NCBI RefSeq assembly: GCF_024753135.1
Contig: NZ_JANUGP010000011.1
Location: 1 to 64,000, forward strand
Direction: 5' to 3'
From: Streptomyces pyxinicus
GTDB lineage: Bacteria > Actinomycetota > Actinomycetes > Streptomycetales > Streptomycetaceae
DNA: 64,000 bases
This document shows, piece by piece, positions 49,500 to 59,475 of this stretch. The position numbers and the translations under genes were made by a program. How positions within the stretch are numbered: the first letter of the stretch is position 1; every line of letters begins with the position of its first letter. The notes under the pieces are model-generated. The model was given only the letters and a program-made list of their open reading frames with translations, was not told where the DNA came from and did not search any database.

Positions 49500-50825
49500 A
49501 TGAGCGCCGCCAGCCAAACGCCCTATCCCTACGACGCGCCCGCTTCCCAGGCGCTCTTCGACCGCGCCTCCGTCGTCACCCCCGGCGGGGTCAACTCGCC
49601 GGTGCGCGCCTTCCGCGCCGTCGGCGGCACGCCCCGTTTCATGGTGTCCGGCGACGGCCCCTACCTCACCGACGCCGACGGGCGGGAGTACGTCGACCTG
49701 GTGTGCTCCTGGGGGCCCATGATCCTCGGGCACTCGCACCCCGAGGTCATCGCCGCCGTGCAGGAGGCCGTCGGCCGCGGCACCTCCTTCGGGACGCCCG
49801 GCGAGGGCGAGGTCGCGCTCGCCGAGGAGATCGTCGCCCGGGTCGAGCCCGTCGAGCAGGTCCGCCTGGTCAGCAGCGGGACCGAGGCGACCATGAGCGC
49901 CATCCGGCTGGCCCGCGGGTTCACCCGGCGCGCCAAGGTGATCAAGTTCGCCGGCTGCTACCACGGGCACGTGGACTCGCTGCTCGCCTCCGCGGGCAGC
50001 GGTGTCGCCACCTTCGCGCTGCCCGACACCCCGGGCGTCACCGGCGCCCAGGCCGGCGACACGATCGTGCTGCCGTACAACGACCTGGAGGCCGTGCAGG
50101 AGGCCTTCCACCGGCACCCCGGCGAGATCGCCTGTGTGATCACCGAGGCCTCGCCCGGCAACATGGGCGTCGTGCCGCCCGCCCCCGGCTTCAACCAGGG
50201 GCTGCGGGACGCCTGCCACAAGAACGGCGCCCTGTACATCTCCGACGAGGTGATGACCGGGTTCCGGACCAGCCGTGCCGGGTGGTTCGGGGTCGACGGG
50301 GTCAGGCCCGACCTGATGACCTTCGGCAAGGTGATGGGCGGCGGCTTCCCCGCCGCCGCGTTCGGGGGCCGTGCGGACGTCATGGCGCACCTCGCGCCCG
50401 CCGGGCCCGTCTACCAGGCCGGCACGCTCTCCGGGAACCCCGTCGCCACCGCCGCCGGCCTCGCCCAGCTGCGGCTGCTGGACGACGCGGCGTACGACAC
50501 CGTCGACGCCGTGTCGGAGCAGATCAGGTCGCTGGTCACCGAGGCGCTGAGCAAGGAGGGGGTCGCGCACCGGCTCCAGACCGCCTCCAACATGTTCTCG
50601 GTGTTCTTCACCGACCGGCAGGTGCGCAACTACGAGGACGCCAAGCGGCAGGAGTCGTACCGCTTCACCGCGTTCTTCCACTCGCTGCTGGCGAACGGCG
50701 TCTATCTGCCGCCGTCGTCCTTCGAGTCCTGGTTCGTGTCCACGGCCCACGACGAGCGGGCCATCCAGATGATCGCCGACGCCCTTCCGGCGGCGGCCCG
50801 GGCGGCTGCGGAGGCCACCGCGTGA
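49500..50825 (+). CDS. hemL: glutamate-1-semialdehyde 2,1-aminomutase
   Basis: A 441-residue PLP enzyme that converts the product of HemA to 5-aminolevulinate. It has PGGVNSPVRAFRAVGGTPRF at the start, VSSGTEATMSAIRLARGFT, ISDEVMTGFRTSR and the PLP lysine in LMTFGKVMGGGFP. Length is typical. It lies 28 kb from hemB in this window. The phosphatase gene overlaps its stop (GTGA). Confidence 0.96.
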   Translation: MSAASQTPYPYDAPASQALFDRASVVTPGGVNSPVRAFRAVGGTPRFMVSGDGPYLTDADGREYVDLVCSWGPMILGHSHPEVIAAVQEAVGRGTSFGTPGEGEVALAEEIVARVEPVEQVRLVSSGTEATMSAIRLARGFTRRAKVIKFAGCYHGHVDSLLASAGSGVATFALPDTPGVTGAQAGDTIVLPYNDLEAVQEAFHRHPGEIACVITEASPGNMGVVPPAPGFNQGLRDACHKNGALYISDEVMTGFRTSRAGWFGVDGVRPDLMTFGKVMGGGFPAAAFGGRADVMAHLAPAGPVYQAGTLSGNPVATAAGLAQLRLLDDAAYDTVDAVSEQIRSLVTEALSKEGVAHRLQTASNMFSVFFTDRQVRNYEDAKRQESYRFTAFFHSLLANGVYLPPSSFESWFVSTAHDERAIQMIADALPAAARAAAEATA

Positions 50826-51541
50826 GCAACAGCGAGAGCAACGTCAGCGGCAGGGACAAGGACGTCACCGTCGTCCACGTCATGCGGCACGGCGAGGTCG
50901 AGAACCCCGACGGGGTCCTGTACGGGCGGCTGCCCGGCTACCACCTGTCGGAGCTGGGCCGGCACATGGCCGACCGGGTCGCCGAGCACCTCGCCCCGCG
51001 CGACGTCACGTACGTGTGCGCCTCCCCGCTGGAGCGGGCGCAGGAGACGGCGGCCCCGATCGCCAAGGCGCACGGTCTCGACCTGGACACCGACGAGCGG
51101 CTGATCGAGGCCGAGAACATCTTCCAGGGCAAGACTTTCGGTGTGGGCGACGGCGCCCTGCAGCGGCCGGAGAACTGGAAGTTCCTCGTCAACCCGTTCC
51201 GGCCGTCCTGGGGCGAGCCGTACGTCGACCAGGTGGTCCGGATGATGGGCGCGCTGAACGCGGCCAAGGACCGGGCGCGCGGGCACGAGGCGGTGCTGGT
51301 CAGCCATCAGCTGCCGGTCTGGATCGTGCGCTCGTACGTCGAGCGGCGCCGGCTGTGGCACGACCCGCGCAAGCGGCAGTGCACCCTCGCCTCCCTGACA
51401 ACTTTCACATATTTGGGTGACAGGATCGTCTCCGTCGGCTACAGCGAGCCCGCGATCGACCTGGTCCCGGCGCATCTGCGGGCCGGCGCGAAGCCGCAGA
51501 AGGGCAAGGGCACGGCGCAGGGGAAGGCCTTCGGAGCCTGA
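50822..51541 (+). CDS. histidine phosphatase family protein
   Basis: A 239-residue phosphoglycerate-mutase-like phosphatase. Catalytic VHVMRHGEVENPDGVLYGRLPGYHLSELG, then YVCASPLERAQETA and the second His in LVSHQLPVW. The substrate is unknown. Start GTG at 50822 overlaps the hemL stop, so the two are co-translated, a conserved pairing in streptomycetes. Confidence 0.9.
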   Translation: MSNSESNVSGRDKDVTVVHVMRHGEVENPDGVLYGRLPGYHLSELGRHMADRVAEHLAPRDVTYVCASPLERAQETAAPIAKAHGLDLDTDERLIEAENIFQGKTFGVGDGALQRPENWKFLVNPFRPSWGEPYVDQVVRMMGALNAAKDRARGHEAVLVSHQLPVWIVRSYVERRRLWHDPRKRQCTLASLTTFTYLGDRIVSVGYSEPAIDLVPAHLRAGAKPQKGKGTAQGKAFGA

Positions 51542-51715
51542 TCGGCACCGGCCTGACCGACACCGTCGTCTGACGGTCCGTTTGGTGTGCCTTGGTATGC
51601 CTTGGCGCGCCTTTGCGGTATCCGTTGGGAAAAACACATAAATCAACGGAACCTCCCCGTTCGTCACGCCATCTGACTGGGTGACCACCAGCAGGCGCGA
51701 CGATCGGGGATCTCC

Positions 51716-53011
51716 ATGCGCACCAACTCCCGGACCCTTACCCGGCGGGGAGCACTCGGCCTCGGCGCGGGCGCGGCGGCGGCCGCCGGGCTCGCCGGCT
51801 GCGGGAGTGCCACGTCCTCGGACGCCGGCGGACACCCGGCCGGTTCCGGAAAGGACAAGGGAGGCCAGGGCGACGGCCAGGGCGGCGCGCCTCGCGCGCG
51901 GCCCCTCGGCGACGGCTCCACCTCCTTCACCGGCAAGCAGCCGCACCAGCCGGCGAAGCCCGAGCCGCTGGAGCCCGGCCAGACCCCGCCGCAGTTCGTG
52001 ATCTTCTCCTGGGACGGCGCCGGCGAGGTGGGCAACGGCCTCTTCCCGCGCTTCCTGGACCTCGCCAAGGAACACGGCGCGAGCATGACCTTCTTCCTCT
52101 CCGGGCTGTACCTGCTGCCCGAGTCGAAGAAGCGGCTGTACGAGCCCCCGAACAACCCGCGCGGCGCCTCCGACATCGGCTACCTCACCGACGAGCACAT
52201 CAAGGCCACCCTCACCAACGTGCGCCGGGCCTGGCTGGAGGGCCACGAGATCGGCACCCACTTCAACGGGCACTTCTGCGCCGGCGGCGGCTCGGTCGGC
52301 AACTGGACCCCGCAGCAGTGGGACAGCGAGATCCGCCAGGCCAAGGCGTTCGTCAAGGAGTGGCGGACCAACACCGGCTGGAGCGACCTGCCCGCGCTGC
52401 CCTTCGACTACGACAAGGAGCTGGTCGGCGGCCGCACCCCCTGTCTGCTGGGCCAGAACAACCTGCTGCCGACCGCCCGCAAGCTGGGCTGGCGCTACGA
52501 CGCCTCCTCGCCCGGCGGCCGTCAGGTGTGGCCGGAGAAGCGGCTCGGGATCTGGGACCTGCCCCTTCAGCAGATACCTTTCCCCGGACGTTCCTTCGAG
52601 GTCCTGTCGATGGACTACAACATGCTCGCCAACCAGTCGGTCAACTCGACCAAGGCGCCGCCGTCCAACTACCCGGGCTGGCGCAAGCAGTCCGCCGGTG
52701 CCTACATAGCGGGCTTCAAGCGGGCATACGAGACGAACCGGGCGCCCTTCTTCGTCGGCAACCACTTCGAGCAGTGGAACGGCGGCATCTACATGGACTC
52801 CGTCGAGGAGGCCTTCAAGCACATCGCACGCGAGAAGGAGAAGGGCGCCGACGTCCGCCTGGTCTCCTTCCGTCAGTACGTGGACTGGATGGACGTCCAG
52901 AAGCCCGAGGTGCTCGCCAAGCTGCGCACCCTCGGCGTCGGCCAGCGACCGACCGGCGGCTGGAAGGAGTTCCTCCGGAACACCAAGTCGGCTTCCTCGA
53001 ACGCCGCGTAG
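51716..53011 (+). CDS. Tat-exported lipoprotein, polysaccharide deacetylase-like
   Basis: A 431-residue secreted protein. The Tat signal TLTRRGALGLGAGAAAAAGL ends at the lipobox LAGC, so it is probably lipid-anchored. The catalytic domain resembles NodB/CE4: FVIFSWDGAGEVGNG (metal Asp), GHEIGTHFNGHFC (HxxxH metal histidines), and SVGNWTPQQW. CE4 enzymes deacetylate chitin, peptidoglycan or other N-acetyl polysaccharides. A start ATG at 51716. Upstream 51542-51715 shows no gene. Confidence 0.85.
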   Translation: MRTNSRTLTRRGALGLGAGAAAAAGLAGCGSATSSDAGGHPAGSGKDKGGQGDGQGGAPRARPLGDGSTSFTGKQPHQPAKPEPLEPGQTPPQFVIFSWDGAGEVGNGLFPRFLDLAKEHGASMTFFLSGLYLLPESKKRLYEPPNNPRGASDIGYLTDEHIKATLTNVRRAWLEGHEIGTHFNGHFCAGGGSVGNWTPQQWDSEIRQAKAFVKEWRTNTGWSDLPALPFDYDKELVGGRTPCLLGQNNLLPTARKLGWRYDASSPGGRQVWPEKRLGIWDLPLQQIPFPGRSFEVLSMDYNMLANQSVNSTKAPPSNYPGWRKQSAGAYIAGFKRAYETNRAPFFVGNHFEQWNGGIYMDSVEEAFKHIAREKEKGADVRLVSFRQYVDWMDVQKPEVLAKLRTLGVGQRPTGGWKEFLRNTKSASSNAA

Positions 53012-53127
53012 GGGCCACTCGGGGTGCGATGCCCGGAATATCCCGTGTAAATACGCCCTGAAATGCGGTTTTCCGCCCCGCAGGGGGGTGGGCGAGGGCG
53101 GCGGGACGGGCATGCGAAACTTTTCAC

Positions 53128-53715
53128 ATGAGTACCCGTAGCCGCGCCGTCCTGCTCGGCGTCATGGCCGCCGCGGCCCTGTCCCTGTCCGCGTGCGGCA
53201 ACGGCGGCGTCTCCGGTGGCGGGGGCGACACCCACTTCGTCACCGGTGACAACGGCATCGACACCGCGCCGCGGGGCAAGCGGGACGCGGCCCCGGAGCT
53301 GTCCGGCAAGACCATCGACGGCAGGACGCTGGACGTCGCCGACTACAAGGGCAAGGTCGTCGTCCTCAACGTCTGGGGCTCCTGGTGCGGGCCGTGCCGC
53401 GAGGAGGCGAAGTACTTCTCGAAGGTGTCCAAGGCGTACGCGGGCAAGGGCGTGCAGTTCGTCGGCATCAACACCCGGGACACCAGCACCACCCCGGCGG
53501 TCGCCTTCGAGAAGGAGAACGACATCGCCTACCCGTCCCTGTACGACCCGACGGGCAGGCTGATGCTCCGCTTCGAGAAGGGCACCCTCAACCCGCAGCT
53601 GATCCCCTCCACGCTCGTGCTCGACAAGGAGGGGAAGGTCGCGGCCCGCGCGCTGCAGCCGCTGGACGACGCGACCCTGCTGAAGATGGTCAAGCCGGTC
53701 CTGGCGGAGAAGTGA
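53128..53715 (+). CDS. resA: TlpA/ResA-like thioredoxin lipoprotein
   Basis: A 195-residue exported thiol-disulfide protein. Signal and lipobox: LGVMAAAALSLSAC. Active-site WCGPC in NVWGSWCGPCREEAKYF, and LIPSTLVLD with the cis-Pro. It keeps apocytochrome c cysteines reduced before haem attachment. First of the four System II genes; the next starts 1 bp after its stop. Confidence 0.92.
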   Translation: MSTRSRAVLLGVMAAAALSLSACGNGGVSGGGGDTHFVTGDNGIDTAPRGKRDAAPELSGKTIDGRTLDVADYKGKVVVLNVWGSWCGPCREEAKYFSKVSKAYAGKGVQFVGINTRDTSTTPAVAFEKENDIAYPSLYDPTGRLMLRFEKGTLNPQLIPSTLVLDKEGKVAARALQPLDDATLLKMVKPVLAEK

Positions 53716-53716
53716 C

Positions 53717-54487
53717 GTGAGCGCGACCCTCCTGCTGGCCCAGACCGGCCAGAACGAGACCGTGATGCACGGCGCCCTGCTGGTCTCCCTGCCGATCGCC
53801 CTGCTCGCCGGGCTGGTCTCCTTCTTCTCGCCCTGTGTGCTCCCGCTGGTCCCCGGCTACCTCTCCTACGTCACCGGCGTCGCCGGCACCGACCTGGCCG
53901 AGGCCCGCCGGGGCCGGATGGTCGCCGGTGCCGCGCTCTTCGTGCTCGGCTTCAGCGCCGTCTTCGTCTCCAGCGGGGCCCTGTTCGGCTACTTCGGCCG
54001 GAACCTGCTCGACCACCAGGGCATGCTGACCCGGGTGCTCGGCGTGCTCATGATCCTCATGGGCGTCTTCTTCATGGGCCTGCTGCCCTGGTTCACCATG
54101 CGCGAGTTCCGCTTCCACAAGCGGCCCACCGGCGGCCTGCTGGGCGCGCCGATACTGGGCGCGCTGTTCGGCATCGGCTGGACCCCCTGCATGGGCCCGA
54201 CCCTGTCGGCGGTCAACTTCCTCTCCTTCCAGGAGTCGAGCGCCGCGCGGGGCTCCCTGCTGATGATCGTGTACTGCCTCGGCCTCGGCGTCCCCTTCGT
54301 GCTCACCGCGGTCGCCTTCCGCAAGGCCCTGGGCGCCTTCGGCTGGGTCAAGCGCCACTATGTGTGGGTCATGCGCATCGGCGGCACGATGATGATCGTG
54401 ACCGGTGTGCTGCTGCTGACCGGCGCCTGGAACGGCCTGGTGCAGCAGATGCAGACCTGGTCCGACGGCTTCAATGTGGGGATCTGA
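53717..54487 (+). CDS. ccdA: CcdA, cytochrome c biogenesis transmembrane protein
   Basis: A 256-residue membrane protein with six hydrophobic segments. The two redox cysteines are in FFSPCVLPLVPGYLSYV and IGWTPCMGPTLSAV. It passes electrons from cytosolic thioredoxin to the ResA-like protein outside. GTG start 1 bp after the resA stop. Confidence 0.94.
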   Translation: MSATLLLAQTGQNETVMHGALLVSLPIALLAGLVSFFSPCVLPLVPGYLSYVTGVAGTDLAEARRGRMVAGAALFVLGFSAVFVSSGALFGYFGRNLLDHQGMLTRVLGVLMILMGVFFMGLLPWFTMREFRFHKRPTGGLLGAPILGALFGIGWTPCMGPTLSAVNFLSFQESSAARGSLLMIVYCLGLGVPFVLTAVAFRKALGAFGWVKRHYVWVMRIGGTMMIVTGVLLLTGAWNGLVQQMQTWSDGFNVGI

Positions 54488-54490
54488 GCG

Positions 54491-56191
54491 ATGAGCAAGA
54501 CCGAAACCGACGGCGGCCGGGACCAGGAGGACCTGGGAGCGGCCGGCTCCCAGCTCTCCACCGCGCCACGCGAGGACACGGCGAGCGCCCCGGGCCTCGG
54601 CGTCATCGGCTGGGCCCGCTGGTTCTGGCGGCAGCTGACCTCCATGCGGGTCGCGCTGCTGCTGCTCCTGCTGCTCTCACTGGCCGCGATCCCGGGCTCG
54701 CTGATCCCGCAGACCGCCGCCGACGCGAGCAAGGTCGAGGACTTCCGCACCGCCCACAGGACGCTCGGGCCGCTCTACGACAAGCTCGGCCTCTTCCACG
54801 TCTACAGCTCGGTGTGGTTCTCCGCGATCTACATCCTGCTGTTCGTCTCCCTCATCGGCTGCATCGTCCCGCGCACCTGGCAGTTCGTCGGCCAGCTGCG
54901 CGGCCGTCCGCCGGGCGCGCCCAAACGGCTGACCCGGCTGCCCGCGTACACGACCTGGCGCACCGAGGCCGACCCCGAGCGGGTCCGCGAGGCCGCGCTC
55001 GACCTGCTGAAGAAGCGCCGCTTCCGCGCCCACGTCGCCGGTGACGCCGTCGCCGCCGAGAAGGGCTATCTGCGCGAGGTGGGCAACCTCGTCTTCCACA
55101 TCGCGCTGATCGTGCTGCTGGTCGCCTTCGCCTCCGGCCAGCTGTACAAGTCGGACGGCACCAAGCTGGTGGTGGAGGGCGACGGCTTCTCCAACACGCT
55201 GCTGATGTACGACGACTTCAAGTCCGGCAGCCTGTTCGGCAACGACGACCTGGTGCCGTTCAGCTTCGACCTCAAGCAGTTCACGGGCACCTACGAGACC
55301 AGCGGCCCGAACAAGGGCACGCCGCGCACCTACGAGGCCCGGATCGCCTACCGCGAGGGCGCGTACGGCAAGGAGAAGTCGACCACCGTCAAGGTCAACG
55401 AGCCGTTGAAGATCGACGACTCCAAGGTCTACCTGGTCAGCCACGGCTACGCCCCCGTCGTCACCGTCCGGGACGGCAAGGGCAAGGAGGTCTTCCACGA
55501 CGCCGTGCCGCTGCTGCCGCTCGACGGCAACGTCACCTCCAACGGCGTGGTGAAGGTGATGGACGGCTACCGCAGCCCGCAGGGCAAGGCGGAGCAGCTC
55601 GCCTTCCAGGCGCTCTTCGTGCCCACCTTCGACGCGAAGAGCGGCACGATGCTCTCCCAGTTCCCGGCGCTGGCGAACCCGCTGCTCGCGGTGAACGCCT
55701 ACCACGGCGACCTGGGCGTGAACTCGGGCATCCCGCAGAGCGTGTACCAGCTCGACAAGAAGCACATGACGGCGTTCAAGGACGCCAAGGGCCAGCTGCT
55801 GAAGAAGCTGCTGCGGCCGGGCCAGACGATGAAGCTGCCGAACGGCGCCGGGTCCATCACGTTCGAGAAGGACGTCAAGGAATGGGCCGGCTTCGAGATC
55901 GTGCAGGAGCCGGGCGGCGGCTGGGCGCTCGGCGGTGCCTTCGCCGCGATCGCCGGTCTGGCCGGCTCCCTGTTCATCCAGCGCCGCCGCGTGTGGGTGC
56001 GGGCGGTGCGCGGCGCCGACGGCGTGACGGTCGTCGAGATGGCCGGGCTCGGCCGCAGCGAGTCCGCCAAGGTGCCCGAGGAACTGGGCCGGCTCGCCGA
56101 CACCCTCTACGACCGGGCGCCGGGGGCACCGGAACCCGACGACGACTCCACCGAAACCTCCGCCGTACCTGCCGAAGGGGCTGAGAAGTGA
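54491..56191 (+). CDS. resB: ResB, cytochrome c synthase subunit
   Basis: A 566-residue membrane protein. Three hydrophobic segments near the N-terminus (ALLLLLLLSLAAIPGSLIPQ, SAIYILLFVSLIGCIVPR, VFHIALIVLLVAFASGQLY), a large external domain, and one near residue 475 (GGAFAAIAGLAGSLFIQ). ResB (Ccs1) pairs with CcsA/B to deliver haem to apocytochrome c. The stop overlaps the ccsB GTG. Confidence 0.94.
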   Translation: MSKTETDGGRDQEDLGAAGSQLSTAPREDTASAPGLGVIGWARWFWRQLTSMRVALLLLLLLSLAAIPGSLIPQTAADASKVEDFRTAHRTLGPLYDKLGLFHVYSSVWFSAIYILLFVSLIGCIVPRTWQFVGQLRGRPPGAPKRLTRLPAYTTWRTEADPERVREAALDLLKKRRFRAHVAGDAVAAEKGYLREVGNLVFHIALIVLLVAFASGQLYKSDGTKLVVEGDGFSNTLLMYDDFKSGSLFGNDDLVPFSFDLKQFTGTYETSGPNKGTPRTYEARIAYREGAYGKEKSTTVKVNEPLKIDDSKVYLVSHGYAPVVTVRDGKGKEVFHDAVPLLPLDGNVTSNGVVKVMDGYRSPQGKAEQLAFQALFVPTFDAKSGTMLSQFPALANPLLAVNAYHGDLGVNSGIPQSVYQLDKKHMTAFKDAKGQLLKKLLRPGQTMKLPNGAGSITFEKDVKEWAGFEIVQEPGGGWALGGAFAAIAGLAGSLFIQRRRVWVRAVRGADGVTVVEMAGLGRSESAKVPEELGRLADTLYDRAPGAPEPDDDSTETSAVPAEGAEK

Positions 56192-57270
56192 CTCTCGCCG
56201 CCGCAACCAACGAACACCTCGCGAGTGTCAGCAACACGCTGATCTACTCGTCGATGGCCGTCTACACCCTGGCCTTCTTCGCCTACATCGCCGAGTGGCT
56301 GTTCGGCAGCCGCAGCAAGGTCGCCCGTACGGCCGCCGCGCTCACCGAGCAGGCCGGGACGGCCCGGAAGGCGCCCGCGGTCACCGTCCAGCAGGCGGGC
56401 GGCACGGCCGTACTGGAGCGGCCCAAGGTCGTGGTGCGGGCGGCGTCGGGCCAGCGGGACGTACCGGACGGGCCCGGCGCGCACGGCGGGGACGTGCAGG
56501 GCGACCTCTACGGCCGGATCGCGGTGTCGCTCACCGCGCTCGCCTTCCTCGTGGAGCTGGCCGGCGTCGCCACCCGCGCGGCCTCCGTGCAGCGCGCCCC
56601 GTGGGGCAACATGTACGAGTTCAACATCACCTTCTCCACGGTCGCGGTCGCCGTCTACCTGGCGCTGCTGGCCCTGCGGAAGAACGTGCGCTGGCTCGGC
56701 CTGTTCCTGATCACCACGGTCCTGCTGGACCTCGGCCTCGCCGTCACCGTCCTCTACACCGCGAGCGACCAGCTGGTGCCGGCCCTGCACTCGTACTGGC
56801 TGTACATCCACGTCTCCACCGCGATCTTCTGCGGCGCGGTGTTCTACGTCGGCGCGGTCGCCACGATCCTGTACCTGTTCAAGGACTCGTACGAGAACAA
56901 GCTCCAGACCGGCGGCGAGCCCGGCGCCTTCGCGACCTCGGTGCTGGAGCGGCTGCCCGCCTCCGCCTCCCTGGACAAGTTCGCCTACCGGGTCAACGCG
57001 GCCGTCTTCCCGCTGTGGACGTTCACGATCATCGCGGGCGCGATCTGGGCGGGCGACGCCTGGGGCCGGTACTGGAACTGGGACCCGAAGGAGACCTGGT
57101 CCTTCATCACCTGGGTCGCCTACGCCGGCTACCTGCACGCCCGCGCCACCGCCGGCTGGAAGGGCCGCAAGGCCGCCTACCTGGCGATGATCGCCTTCGG
57201 CTGCTGGCTGTTCAACTACTACGGCGTCAACATCTTCGTCAGCGGCAAGCACTCCTACGCGGGCGTGTGA
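56188..57270 (+). CDS. ccsB: CcsB/CcsA, cytochrome c synthase haem-handling subunit
   Basis: A 360-residue membrane protein of about eight segments. The C-terminal WWD domain is visible as WAGDAWGRYWNWDPKETWSFITW, with His residues in YWLYIHVSTAIF and YLHARATAG. Together with ResB it exports and attaches haem. Starts GTG (GTGA overlap); last gene of the ccs operon. An Ala/Arg/Thr-rich insert lies near residues 40-95. Confidence 0.95.
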   Translation: MTLAAATNEHLASVSNTLIYSSMAVYTLAFFAYIAEWLFGSRSKVARTAAALTEQAGTARKAPAVTVQQAGGTAVLERPKVVVRAASGQRDVPDGPGAHGGDVQGDLYGRIAVSLTALAFLVELAGVATRAASVQRAPWGNMYEFNITFSTVAVAVYLALLALRKNVRWLGLFLITTVLLDLGLAVTVLYTASDQLVPALHSYWLYIHVSTAIFCGAVFYVGAVATILYLFKDSYENKLQTGGEPGAFATSVLERLPASASLDKFAYRVNAAVFPLWTFTIIAGAIWAGDAWGRYWNWDPKETWSFITWVAYAGYLHARATAGWKGRKAAYLAMIAFGCWLFNYYGVNIFVSGKHSYAGV

Positions 57271-57295
57271 CCGCCGGGTCGGCGACACTGATGTC

Positions 57296-57790
57296 ATGAG
57301 CGGTTCCATCGAACCCGCCGGACCCGGTGATCCCGCGGGACCCGGCAAACCCGTCGAACACGGCATCAGCCAGACCCACGGGGACACGCACATCCTCCAC
57401 TTCCTGGTGCGCCTGCCGCGCTCCATGGAGGACGTCTGGTCGGCGGTGGCCACCCCCGAGGGGCTCGGGGGCTGGTGCACCGCCGTCGACGCGCTGGAGC
57501 CCCGCCTCGACGGCGCGGTCACCCTCGGTGAGCTGGGCAGCGGGCGGGTCACCGCGTGGGACGTGGACCGGGTCGCCGAGTACACCCTGGAGCCGGGCGG
57601 CCGGCTGCGGTTCCACCTGGAGCGGGACGGGAGCCGGGGGTGCGCGCTGCGCTTCACCCACGAGTTCCAGGGCGAGGGGGAGTCCCAGTCCGGCTGGCAC
57701 ACCCGGTTCGCACGGCTGATCGACGCCCTGGCCGTCCCGGAACCCCCGGCGGAGGAGGGCGCCAGCCCCCTGCCCGGTCAGTTCACCTAG
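57296..57790 (+). CDS. SRPBCC-family protein
   Basis: A 164-residue START-like protein (SRPBCC fold). LVRLPRSMEDVWSAVATPEGLGGWCTAVDALEPRLDGAVTLGELGSG and LEPGGRLRFHLERDGSRGCALRFTHEFQG match the AHSA1-like helix-grip group. It probably binds a hydrophobic ligand; role unknown. It lies 25 bp past ccsB and may be read through from that operon. Confidence 0.82.
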   Translation: MSGSIEPAGPGDPAGPGKPVEHGISQTHGDTHILHFLVRLPRSMEDVWSAVATPEGLGGWCTAVDALEPRLDGAVTLGELGSGRVTAWDVDRVAEYTLEPGGRLRFHLERDGSRGCALRFTHEFQGEGESQSGWHTRFARLIDALAVPEPPAEEGASPLPGQFT

Positions 57791-57801
57791 CAGCCCGCGG
57801 C

Positions 57802-59208
57802 TCAGCAGACCGCCGGCAGGCTGCCGTGGGCCACCGAGGCGATGTGGTCCCGCAGCCGCTCCACGTACAGCCGCAGGTTCTTCGCGGCCACGTCCGTGTC
57901 CGGGTAGCGGCTCGCCAGCCACAGCCCCTCCGGCAGCCGGTTCACCCACACGCAGACCTGGTCGCCGTACGACACCCGCAGCAGGCCGTGCGCCCGCAGC
58001 TCCCGCCAGCGCTCGGCGCCCGGGATGGCCCGGGTGTCCACGTAGGAGACGATCGAGTACAGGTCGGGGGAGGTCGGCCGGAAGTCCGCGCCGAGCAGGC
58101 TCAGCACCCGGGCCAGCGGCAGCCGGGACAGCGGCCGGTTCGCCTGCAGCTCGGCCCGCACCGCCCGCAGGGTCTCCGGGAAGCCGGAGGAGGGGCCGAC
58201 CGGCACCTCGATCGGGGCGCCGCCCACGTACCAGCCGACCGAGTCGCTCCAGCGGGACTTCACCCGGGTGTGGAACGGCACCACCGTCCGGTACACCGAC
58301 TGCCCGCCCAGCTCCTGCACGATCAGCGCGGTCGCGGCCAGCAGCCCGACCAGGCTGCCGCCGTAGGGCCGGCAGTACGCCTCGAACGCCGCCGCCTCCG
58401 CCGTGTCCGCCAGCGGCTCGCTCAGCATCTGCTGCCGGGGCAGCGGGCCGCCCGGCTCCAGGCCGAGGTCGACCGGGAAGCCCGGCAGCATCCCGTCGCA
58501 GCGCTGGATGAACTCGCGCCAGCGGCCGACGACCGCGTGCCGGCCGTCGATGCCGTCCGCGTCCGCCCGCTCGATCTCGCAGAAGTCGACGTAGCTCGCC
58601 GTCGGCGCGGGCCGCTCGGGCGCGGTGCCGGCGAGGGCCGCCGCGTACAGCTCGTTGACCTCGGCGGGGATCCGGTTCAGCGAGTAGGCGTCGACGTTGC
58701 TGTGGTCGAAGGCCAGGTACACGCTCGCGCCGTCCTCCCGGACGACCGCCGTGTAGATCAGGTTGGGCCAGCGCAGCGCGTCCGCGACGGTGTCGAAACG
58801 GTCCTGGAGATGGCGGACCAGCGCGTCGGCGTCGGCGAAGTCGCCCGCCTCGGTCCGGGTCAGGGAGACGTCGTCGGCGTCGAGGGTGAACCGGCGCAGC
58901 TCCTCGCCGGCCCAGCGGAAGCCGCTGCGCAGCGTCTCGTGCCGCACGGTCCAGGCCCGCAGCGCCTCCCCGAGCACGTCGAGGTCGACCGGGCCGGGCA
59001 CGTCGAAGGCGGTGCCGAGCCAGGTCGGCACGAACAGCCCGTCCTCGCGCACGGACCGGGCCGTCCTGATGTGCGACTCCTGGATGTAGGCCGGCCGCCG
59101 GGAGTCCTCCGGCAGGGCGGTCGCCACCGCCACGGTCGCCGGGCTCAGCGTCCACTCGACGAGCCGTCCCGGCCGGACCTCGCAGCGCTGGATGTCAGTG
59201 ATTCGCAC
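57802..59208 (-). CDS. stand-alone condensation-domain protein
   Basis: A 468-residue protein with the fold of NRPS condensation / PapA acyltransferases. PGPVDLDVLGEALRAWTVRHETLRSGF is core motif C2; the active-site motif HHxxxDG appears as AFDHSNVDAYSLN (second His and Asp kept, first His and final Gly changed). GWYVGGAPIEVPVG and TPSPDLYSIVSYVDTR-like segments follow. It is not fused to adenylation or carrier domains and no NRPS gene is near. It may transfer an acyl group to a free acceptor, as papain-associated PapA proteins do. Confidence 0.82.
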   Translation of the reverse strand: MRITDIQRCEVRPGRLVEWTLSPATVAVATALPEDSRRPAYIQESHIRTARSVREDGLFVPTWLGTAFDVPGPVDLDVLGEALRAWTVRHETLRSGFRWAGEELRRFTLDADDVSLTRTEAGDFADADALVRHLQDRFDTVADALRWPNLIYTAVVREDGASVYLAFDHSNVDAYSLNRIPAEVNELYAAALAGTAPERPAPTASYVDFCEIERADADGIDGRHAVVGRWREFIQRCDGMLPGFPVDLGLEPGGPLPRQQMLSEPLADTAEAAAFEAYCRPYGGSLVGLLAATALIVQELGGQSVYRTVVPFHTRVKSRWSDSVGWYVGGAPIEVPVGPSSGFPETLRAVRAELQANRPLSRLPLARVLSLLGADFRPTSPDLYSIVSYVDTRAIPGAERWRELRAHGLLRVSYGDQVCVWVNRLPEGLWLASRYPDTDVAAKNLRLYVERLRDHIASVAHGSLPAVC

Positions 59209-59475
59209 GCGTCTCCCATCGCAGAAGGGGCCCCGGAAAGCGGACCCCCCTCTAAGGCAATGCCGTCGGACGCGCCCGGGACATGCCCGTCGCGCTCATT
59301 TCAACGGAACGGATGGCGAGCCGAACGCGGGACTGAATAACGGACGGTGACCAGTCGACTTCGGGTGATAGTCGTACCGCGACCCGCCACCTGCCGCTAT
59401 CGGCGGCGCCGATGGGGGTATCGGCAGGACGCCCCAGCAGCGCGTGGACCTGCGCCTTCATCCGCTCGTAGCGTC

